From Psychrosphaera sp. F3M07 (GTDB lineage Bacteria; Pseudomonadota; Gammaproteobacteria; Enterobacterales; Alteromonadaceae): 64,000 nt of DNA. The position numbers and the translations under genes were made by a program. Below the pieces are notes generated by a model, which was not told where the DNA came from, did not search any database, and saw nothing but the letters and a program-made list of their open reading frames with translations. The stretch covers positions 243,173 to 307,172 of the forward strand of contig NZ_JAHKPJ010000021.1 in the NCBI RefSeq assembly GCF_018860345.1. Reading direction: 5' to 3'. Every line of letters begins with the position of its first letter. The stretch's first letter is position 1. Positions 48,591-56,829 of the stretch are shown here, piece by piece.

Positions 48591-50323
48591 TGAACGATTT
48601 ATTTAATCAACCTAAATGGGACAAACTCAGTTTTAGTTATCAAACCGTTGATGACAATGCTGAAATTGAGTTGCCATTTAAAATGTTGATATTGGGTGAC
48701 TTTACACAATCTAATCAAGATGGTGACACCCATTTATTAAAACCTTCGAGAGTCTCGTTTGATACTTTTAATCAGTTCTTTGCTTCGCAAAGCTTGACCA
48801 TTCAGTTAGAAATGGCCGTTTCCGATATTGATGAAAACATCAGTTATATTGATGTAGATGTTAACTTAAAATCAATGGCTGATTTCGAAGCATTTGAGCT
48901 GGTTAATTCCGTGCCTTACTTGAAGGCACATAAGGATTTAATGGTTGATCTTCAGGTTATTCTGAATAAAAACAATCTGGATGGGATTTACTTTAGCGAA
49001 GCCCAAAAACAGTTGTTAAAACAGTGTAATGTTCAGCCTGACAGCATCACTATTGCTGAGTTACCGTTTATATTATGCGATGTAAACGAACATCTGTATG
49101 AAATGTTAGATATTGTTCTTCACCATTCTAAATTTCAAAAACTTGAATCCATTTGGCGTAATTTAAAGCAACTATTAAATAGCGCTAAAGAGATTAAAAA
49201 TACCCATTTTGAAATCCTAGATATTAGCCAACAACATTTGGACGAAGATTTTTATGCCAATAGAGACATCCGTGAGAGTATCTTATTTGATATCGTTTAT
49301 TTCCAAGAATACGCTCAATACGGCGGCCATCCCTACACGGCTATTATTGCAGATTATGAATTTGCTAATGGGGCACAAGATTTAGCACTATTAAAGAATA
49401 TTGCTAATGTTTGTCATGCCGCACATGTGCCATTTATAGCAGGCCTTTCTGCTAAGTTCATGGGTTGTGAAACCTTTGACCAACTTGCGTCTTTGAGTGA
49501 TTTGTCTGAGTTATATAGTTCATCTAAATATATAAAATGGCGCAATTTTCAACAAGATGTAACTTCTTCTTACATTGGTTTAGTGTTACCTAGTATAAAT
49601 TTACGTAAAGGGTATAACTATCCTGCTGGTGTATTGGGTGGAATGCCTTATCGAGAGAATGTGAGAGGCAGTAATAATGTGTTGTTAGGCAACGCATCTT
49701 TTGCTTATGCACAATGTTTGGTCAACAGTTTTGCTAAATATAACGTTTGCACTGACTTATGTGGTCCGGTAGGCGGCGCAGTTTCGGTTGAATACTTATC
49801 AGATTCAACAAATAGAATTCCAGACTTTCCAATCGAATGTGTATTTTCAGAAACAAAATTAAATCAATTAAGTAATTTAGGGCTGTTACCTTTAGCCGTA
49901 AATAAACGTCAAAACGAAATATTTTTTAATACTGCAGGATCACTGCGTTGGGGATCATTGTCGATACCAACGACCAGAACAACAGCTGAAAAATTAAATG
50001 GGCAAGTTGAAGCTCAATTACCGTATTTATTTATAATTTCACGTATTGCACATTATTTGAAGGTTGTGCAAAGAGAACAAATAGGCTCGTTAGATAGTAT
50101 TAGTGAATTGCAAACCGAGTTAAATCGTTGGTTAAGGCGATTTACTTCCGATGTGGAGAACCCTGCAGCTAGCGTTCGCTCAAGAAAGCCTCTAAAAAAA
50201 GCAGAAATTGTAATTACAGGTAAAGGGGTAGATGAGATACCGCAAATGAGCCTTAGTGTTGTGCCGCATATGAAGTATTTAGGCAACGACTTTGTATTAA
50301 CATTAAATTTTTCCACTGATTAA
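48590..50323 (+). CDS. TssB-TssC fused sheath paralogue
   Basis: A 577-residue protein whose first ~125 residues resemble TssB (LSFSYQTVDDNAEIELPFKM, LILGDFTQ, FELVNSVPYLKAHKDL) and whose remainder resembles TssC: HSKFQKLESIWRNLKQLL, AQYGGHPYTAIIADYEF, IKWRNFQQDVTSSYIGLVLP, LPYLFIISRIAHYLKVVQRE, LNRWLRRFTSDVENPAASVR and MKYLGNDFVLTLNFS. The same cluster already has separate tssB and tssC, and this protein is clearly diverged from both. It is translationally coupled to tssM and followed by a second hcp and tssE. A special sheath layer or regulator is likely, but its role is not known to me. Confidence 0.88.
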   Translation: MNDLFNQPKWDKLSFSYQTVDDNAEIELPFKMLILGDFTQSNQDGDTHLLKPSRVSFDTFNQFFASQSLTIQLEMAVSDIDENISYIDVDVNLKSMADFEAFELVNSVPYLKAHKDLMVDLQVILNKNNLDGIYFSEAQKQLLKQCNVQPDSITIAELPFILCDVNEHLYEMLDIVLHHSKFQKLESIWRNLKQLLNSAKEIKNTHFEILDISQQHLDEDFYANRDIRESILFDIVYFQEYAQYGGHPYTAIIADYEFANGAQDLALLKNIANVCHAAHVPFIAGLSAKFMGCETFDQLASLSDLSELYSSSKYIKWRNFQQDVTSSYIGLVLPSINLRKGYNYPAGVLGGMPYRENVRGSNNVLLGNASFAYAQCLVNSFAKYNVCTDLCGPVGGAVSVEYLSDSTNRIPDFPIECVFSETKLNQLSNLGLLPLAVNKRQNEIFFNTAGSLRWGSLSIPTTRTTAEKLNGQVEAQLPYLFIISRIAHYLKVVQREQIGSLDSISELQTELNRWLRRFTSDVENPAASVRSRKPLKKAEIVITGKGVDEIPQMSLSVVPHMKYLGNDFVLTLNFSTD

Positions 50324-50341
50324 TTTTAAGAGGATATAGAC

Positions 50342-50830
50342 ATGACCATGCTTGGTTTTTTATCCATAACTGGAACAGAACAAGGTGTTATTCAAGGTGG
50401 ATCGACTCATGAAGATAATCTAGATGATATCGAAATATTAAAACTTGACCATCAAGTTGAAATACCATCTGGATCAAAAACACAATTGAGTGCAGGGCAA
50501 CCGATCCATGGCGGTATAAAAATAAATAAAATTATTGATAAGAGTACACCAAAACTAGCTCAAGCCCTTTGTACTCGCGAAGTCTTATCTGAAGTTAGTA
50601 TTGCTTATTACCAACATACACAAAGTGGCACTAGAGAATTAGCGTACAAAATTGTATTAAAAAATGCCTTGATTACTAAAATTACAAGTTGGACTCCACA
50701 CTTTTTTGAAACACAGGAAGAGCAATACAGATTGATGGAAGATGTGGTGTTAAGTTACGAAAAAATATTGTGGAGTTGGGGTAGTGAAGGTGATGTTGAA
50801 TATGAAGTCAGTTCAAAGGGGACTGAGTAA
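50342..50830 (+). CDS. Second Hcp-like tube protein
   Basis: A 162-residue Hcp-like protein. It has HGGIKINKIIDKSTPKLAQAL, SEVSIAYYQHTQSGTRELAYK, IVLKNALITKITSW and a final VVLSYEKILWSW, matching the Hcp strands and the KIxDKSSPxLA signature seen in the first copy. It begins with MLGFLSITGTEQGVIQGG, unlike the first Hcp. It lies 19 bp after the fused sheath gene and 6 bp before tssE, so it probably works with them. It could be a tube initiator, a cargo-specific Hcp or a cap. Confidence 0.85.
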   Translation: MTMLGFLSITGTEQGVIQGGSTHEDNLDDIEILKLDHQVEIPSGSKTQLSAGQPIHGGIKINKIIDKSTPKLAQALCTREVLSEVSIAYYQHTQSGTRELAYKIVLKNALITKITSWTPHFFETQEEQYRLMEDVVLSYEKILWSWGSEGDVEYEVSSKGTE

Positions 50831-50835
50831 ACATC

Positions 50836-51258
50836 ATGCAAAATTTAAGGTTAATGGACAGACTGAGTGAATTAGATTTAGCGGAAGAACAAATTCGGCA
50901 ATCGTTGAGTTTACGCGTTCGAAAATCTGTTCAAAAACACCTAAGTGGTTTATTAAACACCAAACAGGGTAGTGTTTTAATCGATAACGATTATGGAGTA
51001 CCTGATTTTTCGATTGGACCTGGTAATGGTCAAGCGCCAAATGGGGAATTAATTGCTCAAGTCGTATTAGCATTAATTAATAGTTATGAACCAAGGTTGA
51101 TTAAACCAAAAGTAAAATTAACGCTAAGCAACTCAGATAATTTATCAATGGCGTTTGTTATATCAGGCTTAGTTGAAACTAATAATGAACATCAAAATTT
51201 AACGTTTTCCGGCACGCTGTTAACAAACGGCAGCTTTTTATTCGATCCGATTGAGTAG
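50836..51258 (+). CDS. tssE: T6SS baseplate protein TssE (gp25-like)
   Basis: A gp25-family baseplate wedge protein that nucleates sheath assembly. The 140-residue protein has LMDRLSE at the start (a family hallmark), LRVRKSVQKHLSGLLNTKQG, the YGVPDF segment (gp25 typical) and INSYEPRLIKPKVKL. It stands 6 bp after the second Hcp and 9 bp before tssF. Confidence 0.93.
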   Translation: MQNLRLMDRLSELDLAEEQIRQSLSLRVRKSVQKHLSGLLNTKQGSVLIDNDYGVPDFSIGPGNGQAPNGELIAQVVLALINSYEPRLIKPKVKLTLSNSDNLSMAFVISGLVETNNEHQNLTFSGTLLTNGSFLFDPIE

Positions 51259-51266
51259 GTCATATT

Positions 51267-52994
51267 GTGCTAACTGATTATTACAAACAAGAACTCAGAG
51301 TTCTAAAAGATATTGCTGCCGACTTTGCCCGTGACAATCCGTCACTTAGTAAGTCATTATCAGGCGCGACAGCAGATCCGGATGCGAGCAGAATTCTAGA
51401 AGGGGTGGCCTTTTTAACAGCTAACATTCGCCAAGAGCTAGATAGTCAATTCCCTAAGCTATTGCATAGTTTGGCACAATTAGTATGCCCTCAATATATA
51501 CGACCTATGCCAAGTGCGACAATTATTGCATTTGAACCAAAACCAAGTATTGCCAAAGAATTAAAGATTAAAGCCGGTACATATATAGATTCTAAAGAGA
51601 CAGCCGAGGGCAGTTGTCGTTTTAAAACCACTGAATCTATTGATTTGTTACCATTAAAATTAACGTCAGTTTCTCAATTAGATCAAAATGGTAACTCCGG
51701 TGTTGTTATCAATCTTGGTTTCACTTTAATCAATCAAACATTAGATCAGTTACCATTTAATAAAATCCGTTTATTTTTAGGTGGTGAGTATAGCGATGCT
51801 AGCGACCTATATTCTTTATTATTTAACCAACTTCAACAAATCAAAGTGGTTGCCAATGGTGAAAGTTACTTAAATAAAACTGATATAAGCCCAACGGGTT
51901 TTGATAAGTCACAAAGTTTATTCCCGCAACCCAAAGGGATGATGCCTGCATTTGATTTAATTCAACAATATTTCTTATTTCCACAGAAGTTTCTGTTTAT
52001 TGATTTGGATCTAACCAATTGGGTTAGCCGTGGAGCGGGAGACAAATTCGAAATTCAATTTATATGTGATAAGCCTAATTTTAGGATGCCTAAGATAACT
52101 AGAGAACACTTTGTATTACATGCTTCTCCCGCGGTGAATTTATTCGACTTAGAATCTCAATCTATCTTGATTAATGCACAACATAGTGAATATCAGCTAC
52201 TTCCTAATAAAGGCAGTGATGGTGGTGAAATTCAAATTTACTCAGTTGATCACGTTGAAAGTCATGCTCGAGGAATGCAAGAATCTAGACAATATATTCT
52301 ATTTGGTGGTTTCACTAAGCCGGACGGGAATACCTCAGTTTATGAATTAAATTACCAACAAAGCTCAACGGCTTATGCGCCGGATACCTTTATAAAATTG
52401 GCATTTGGACAAGAACAACAGATCAGTAAGAATGAAATTCTCAAAGCTCAACTTACCTGTAGTAATGGCCAAGCCGCTGAAAAATTAAGTCCAGGTGATA
52501 TATGTGTTGCCACAGGTAATACGCCAGAATTAACTACGTTTAGGAATGTCACTACACCAACAAAAGCGAGAAAAATACCACTAGATGGCGATATGCTTTG
52601 GCAATTGATTTCACACTTATCGTTGAATTACTTGTCTATTACAGACAGTGACACACTTAAAGCGATTTTACGTCAATATATCGCCCCAGATGACAGACAT
52701 AAAAGTGATAAGTTAGTTAACGAGAAAAAAATTGAATCTATTGATAAGTTGGAAGTTGTCGCTGGGGAAAGCCTATTTGCGAATAATTTTATCCATGGTC
52801 AAAATATAAAAATAATAATTAAATCAGAAAACTTTGAATGTATTGGTGATAAATATTTATTTGGTAGCGTGTTAGATAGGTTTCTATCTGGCACCACAAC
52901 GATCAATGTTTATACTGAATTAACATTCGAAGACTATTTTAGTGGGGAGCGTCAGTTATGGCCAGCCAAGATCGGCAACAGACCGCTTCAATAG
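51267..52994 (+). CDS. tssF: T6SS baseplate protein TssF
   Basis: Baseplate wedge protein (575 residues). Family motifs: YYKQELRVLKDIAADFARDN, RILEGVAFLTANIRQELDSQF, PKLLHSLAQLVCPQYIRPMP and later LPLDGDMLWQLISHLSLNYLS-like KIPLDGDMLWQLISHL. The start is GTG with AGGT upstream. The end overlaps tssG by 37 nt, a typical tssF-tssG arrangement. Confidence 0.95.
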   Translation: MLTDYYKQELRVLKDIAADFARDNPSLSKSLSGATADPDASRILEGVAFLTANIRQELDSQFPKLLHSLAQLVCPQYIRPMPSATIIAFEPKPSIAKELKIKAGTYIDSKETAEGSCRFKTTESIDLLPLKLTSVSQLDQNGNSGVVINLGFTLINQTLDQLPFNKIRLFLGGEYSDASDLYSLLFNQLQQIKVVANGESYLNKTDISPTGFDKSQSLFPQPKGMMPAFDLIQQYFLFPQKFLFIDLDLTNWVSRGAGDKFEIQFICDKPNFRMPKITREHFVLHASPAVNLFDLESQSILINAQHSEYQLLPNKGSDGGEIQIYSVDHVESHARGMQESRQYILFGGFTKPDGNTSVYELNYQQSSTAYAPDTFIKLAFGQEQQISKNEILKAQLTCSNGQAAEKLSPGDICVATGNTPELTTFRNVTTPTKARKIPLDGDMLWQLISHLSLNYLSITDSDTLKAILRQYIAPDDRHKSDKLVNEKKIESIDKLEVVAGESLFANNFIHGQNIKIIIKSENFECIGDKYLFGSVLDRFLSGTTTINVYTELTFEDYFSGERQLWPAKIGNRPLQ

Positions 52995-53965
52995 AACAAG
53001 ATATTCTTAGAGATGGATCAGCTTATACATTTAATAAACTGATCACACTATTGCATAGTATTGTAATAGATAAAGGCCAAGATCCATCAATGATGATCCG
53101 TATTCGTCCGGAATTATCAATGTCTTTAAACCGATCTCAAATTGTTTCAGTGACGAAAACAGAAGACGGTGTGTTTGATGTTATAACTAATTTTATGGGC
53201 TTATATGGCGCATCTTCACCGTTACCTAACTTTTATACCGATGAACTGATTGAGTTAGAACAAGAAGATCAAACTAGCGCTAGAACATTTTTAGATGTTA
53301 TTCACCAACGTTTGTATCAACTATATGGCGAAGCACAAAACAAATACAACATCATTACCTCTGTTGTTGAGCAACAACAAAGCATATTTAGCCAGTTACT
53401 ACATACCTTTACAGGGAGTAGGGACAGTCAATTACAGCAAGCACACCCGGATGCGAACCAGTTAATATCATATCTTGGCTTATTAAGTAGTAGTCAGCGC
53501 TCAGCTGAAGGCTTGCAGGTGTTATTAGAAGGTTTCCTGAATAACATTTCCGTTATTGTTGAACAATGTGTTGAACGAAGTGTGAGCATACCAACAAAAC
53601 ATCAAAGTAGTTTAGGTAACAATGCTTGTTTGTTAGGGGAAAACGCCTTGCTTGGTAATAAGTTAACAGACAGAAAAGCAAAAATTATTATTCATTTAGG
53701 ACCGCTTTCCCAAGATCAATTTGATAAGTTGGTCAACGATAAAACACAGTGGAATATGATGTTGCAATTGATCAAAACATATTTAAATACACCTTTAGAA
53801 GTCGATATTAAAATTGCATTAATCGCAAGGGCGGCTCAAGGAGTCGCTTTGGGCGATACAAAGTGGTGTCAATTAGGCTACGACACTTGGTTATTGGATA
53901 ATAAACCATTAGACATTGCCAATCCTGATTCTGACATTCTTTATAGTACATTACGTTTACAGTAG
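52958..53965 (+). CDS. tssG: T6SS baseplate protein TssG
   Basis: Baseplate wedge protein that works with TssF and TssK (335 residues). It shows RIRPELSMSLNRSQIVSV, NFMGLYGASSPLPNFYTDEL and LLSSSQRSAEGLQVLLEGF, all TssG hallmarks. It overlaps tssF by 37 nt and precedes vgrG by 7 bp. Confidence 0.94.
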   Translation: MASQDRQQTASIEQDILRDGSAYTFNKLITLLHSIVIDKGQDPSMMIRIRPELSMSLNRSQIVSVTKTEDGVFDVITNFMGLYGASSPLPNFYTDELIELEQEDQTSARTFLDVIHQRLYQLYGEAQNKYNIITSVVEQQQSIFSQLLHTFTGSRDSQLQQAHPDANQLISYLGLLSSSQRSAEGLQVLLEGFLNNISVIVEQCVERSVSIPTKHQSSLGNNACLLGENALLGNKLTDRKAKIIIHLGPLSQDQFDKLVNDKTQWNMMLQLIKTYLNTPLEVDIKIALIARAAQGVALGDTKWCQLGYDTWLLDNKPLDIANPDSDILYSTLRLQ

Positions 53966-53972
53966 GTAAATT

Positions 53973-56825
53973 ATGACTAATTCTATTCAATTTACATTTA
54001 GCCACCCACAACTATCTGAAACAGATAAAGTTAAAGTCGTTAATTTTACAGGTGATGAAGGTATTTCTCGACTCTATGAGTTTGCAATAGAGTTGATATC
54101 AGATAACGCCGACTTAGACAGTGATGTGATATTAGAATCACCAGCTAGTTTGATCATTAAACTAGGCGCAGACAGCCGCAATATTCAAGGTATCGTTTCC
54201 CACTTTGAAGCGGTAAAACAAATCAATAATAAAACCATATATAAAGCTAAGTTAGTGCCAAGGTTATGGGAATTATCGCTTTATCACACTAACGAAATTT
54301 ATTTAGACCAAACCGTCCCTGAAATCATTGAAACAGTACTTAAAGAAGCCGGGTTTACTAACCTAGACTACGACATATCAGGTCTGCAAGGAACGTATAA
54401 AAAATGGCCATACAAATGCCAATATGGAGAAAACCATTTAGATTTTATTTCACGGCTAATGGAAAGAGATGGAATTTATTATTACTTTGCAGAAGGCGAT
54501 TCGGGTGAAAAACTGGTGTTTTGCGATACGTTAAATGCACAAGAAACAATTTCAATACCCGATATCCTATATAGCCCTTCAGCATCACTGGAGATCAATA
54601 GTTTAGAGAATAATGTTCATAGCTTTGTCAGTCAGCAGAAACGCGTTCCGCATCGCGTTTTAGTAAAAGATTATAACGATGATAAACCGTCTGTAGACAT
54701 TAAAGGTGAAGCAATCATAGATCCTGATGCAAATCCTAATAGTGAAGTCTATGTTTGGGGACAAAATATTGAAACACCCGATGAAGGCAAATTATTAGCA
54801 GATATTAGAGCGGAAGAGATCTTAGCAGGTAAGAAAACCTATCATGGTGAAAGCTCGGTTATTCGTTTACTTGCTGGTTATAACTTTAAATTAAATCAAC
54901 ATTTCAGAGCGGCATGTAATCAAGAGTATTTGTTGTTAAGTATCAATCATGAAGGCAGTGACCCTAGTGTATTAGATTCAAGTGATTCAGGCTCAGCTCC
55001 AGCCACTATTTACAATAATCAATTTAGTGCTATTTCAAGTACCACTCAATACCGACCTGAACAGTTAACCGCTAAACCTGAGATTCATGGCACGTTAAAC
55101 GCCTTTATCGACGCTGAAGGAGATGGCCAATATGCAGAGTTAGATGAAGAAGGTAGGTACCGAGTTACTTTACCATTTGATCGTGTTGATCGTGATGGTG
55201 GAAAAGCGTCACATTGGATCCGCATGAGTCAACCGTTTAGTGGTGAAAATCAGGGCATGAGTTTCCCACTTCATAAAGGCGCCGAAGTACTATTAACTTT
55301 TGTTGGCGGTGATCCTGACCGACCAATTATTTCAGGTTCAATACCAAATGCTTCACAGCCTAGTGTCACGACAAGTGATAACCAAACTAATAGTGTAATA
55401 CGTACCAGTTCAGGCAATAAAATTGAACTAGAAGATCAGGAAGGCAAAAATAGAATTAAATTGCAGACTGGTGATGATAAAACCTATATGCATTTAGGTT
55501 CACCTAATCATCCTGGTGATGGTTTTGTACTGATGACCAAAGGCATGGAACGTAAAGAAGTCATAGGTGGGCAACAATTATTTGTAGCGGCCTCCGGTGC
55601 AAGTTACGAGAATGCTAATGGTGACGATGCAACTATTCCAGATAGATCAGATCCTGAAACGGGAGAAATAGGTGAAACGACAACTGATGTTATAAATGAA
55701 CAGGACGTTTTTACTTTTTGGAAAAAAGAGTCCGATGGACAAAACCCTAGTGCAGGTAAAACCGAGTTTACATTAGAAGACGAACTTGAAGGTAAGTACT
55801 TGTTCGAACGTCGAATTGGTGATGTTTATAAATGGACCGCAGGTAATGAATATATCTATGGTGCGGATAACGTCTATGATTTCGGTAATAGTTGGGATGA
55901 ATTTCATGTAAATGAAGATGGCATGGACCGTACTGGTGATAAAAGAGAGTATTTTGATATCCCTGTATTTAGCAATGCCAGAGGTTCAACAGGCCCAACT
56001 GCAGATGGATATGATTGGGGAGATGATACTCGCGTTATCGACCCAGGCGAACAAATGGTAGAACAAAAATGGGGTGATGAATATACGTACCATCATGGTA
56101 GACGTTTTGATTGGTGTTCAGATCCGGCTGATTACAATTTTGGAAATGGCTATACAGAAAACTTAATCAAATCTAATACAGAAACCATTAATGCTTCTCA
56201 TGCACACGACAAAGCTTCACCAGGCGGGCCTAAATACGGCACTATTAACGGTGAGTTAGTTAAAGGGCTAGTTGCTGGGACGACGAGCGCTGAGAAAACC
56301 ATTGGTGATAGTTATAGTTATACCAATGGCAAAACGTTAGAAGTTTATGTTGGTAATCAAGAAAGCCATACCTATGGAGATCAACATGAAGAAATTCATG
56401 GTCACTCCATCTCTCATGTTAGAGGCAGTTGTCATAGCACACATCACGGGGCTACCAATGACATGTTTATGGGAGCATCAAGTGAATTTCTATTAGGTGC
56501 TACAAGTTCGATGGCTTTAGCGGGATCTAGTGAAATTCAAGTTGGTGCAGCAAATGAAATGTTCTTGGGTTTAAAATCTAGTTTTTGTATTTCAGCTGGT
56601 TTTGAGGGCTCAATTGGTCCTATGACAACGGTTTTTGGACTTGATGTGGAAGCAAAACTAACTGAGTTACAAACATCAATGGCGACTATGAAAACACATG
56701 TTAATACCGTGACCGGAGAAGTGAATAATATTGTAACTGGTGTAAGTAAATTAAGAGCGGTTGCAAATAATTTACAAACTGCAGGGGTTTCATTAACCAC
56801 TGGCGGCATTCAGATGATGGCGTAA
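53973..56825 (+). CDS. vgrG: VgrG spike protein with Tyr/Gly-rich extension
   Basis: Trimeric tip spike (TssI), 950 residues against the usual 600-700. The N-terminal gp27-like part has FEFAIELISDN-type REYEFAIELISD, QGIVSHFEAVKQ, YKAKLVPRLWELSLYHTNEI and WPYKCQYGENHLDFISRLMERDG. A gp5 OB-fold follows (HWIRMSQPFSGENQGMSFPL, VGGDPDRPIISGSIPN, about 372-465). Residues about 550-810 form an unusual acidic, aromatic segment with repeated GDxYxYxxG units (GDVYKWTAG, GDEYTYHHG, GDSYSYTNG). After more beta-helix, a helical tail ends it. The extension may lengthen the spike or carry an effector or adaptor-binding site. Confidence 0.93.
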   Translation: MTNSIQFTFSHPQLSETDKVKVVNFTGDEGISRLYEFAIELISDNADLDSDVILESPASLIIKLGADSRNIQGIVSHFEAVKQINNKTIYKAKLVPRLWELSLYHTNEIYLDQTVPEIIETVLKEAGFTNLDYDISGLQGTYKKWPYKCQYGENHLDFISRLMERDGIYYYFAEGDSGEKLVFCDTLNAQETISIPDILYSPSASLEINSLENNVHSFVSQQKRVPHRVLVKDYNDDKPSVDIKGEAIIDPDANPNSEVYVWGQNIETPDEGKLLADIRAEEILAGKKTYHGESSVIRLLAGYNFKLNQHFRAACNQEYLLLSINHEGSDPSVLDSSDSGSAPATIYNNQFSAISSTTQYRPEQLTAKPEIHGTLNAFIDAEGDGQYAELDEEGRYRVTLPFDRVDRDGGKASHWIRMSQPFSGENQGMSFPLHKGAEVLLTFVGGDPDRPIISGSIPNASQPSVTTSDNQTNSVIRTSSGNKIELEDQEGKNRIKLQTGDDKTYMHLGSPNHPGDGFVLMTKGMERKEVIGGQQLFVAASGASYENANGDDATIPDRSDPETGEIGETTTDVINEQDVFTFWKKESDGQNPSAGKTEFTLEDELEGKYLFERRIGDVYKWTAGNEYIYGADNVYDFGNSWDEFHVNEDGMDRTGDKREYFDIPVFSNARGSTGPTADGYDWGDDTRVIDPGEQMVEQKWGDEYTYHHGRRFDWCSDPADYNFGNGYTENLIKSNTETINASHAHDKASPGGPKYGTINGELVKGLVAGTTSAEKTIGDSYSYTNGKTLEVYVGNQESHTYGDQHEEIHGHSISHVRGSCHSTHHGATNDMFMGASSEFLLGATSSMALAGSSEIQVGAANEMFLGLKSSFCISAGFEGSIGPMTTVFGLDVEAKLTELQTSMATMKTHVNTVTGEVNNIVTGVSKLRAVANNLQTAGVSLTTGGIQMMA

Positions 56826-56829
56826 CTAA

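Noticed and set aside
48590-50323. The fused sheath gene as an assembly artefact joining tssB and tssC
   Set aside because: Intact separate tssB and tssC exist 7-9 kb upstream and the fused protein is clearly diverged from both over its whole length, with no frame break.
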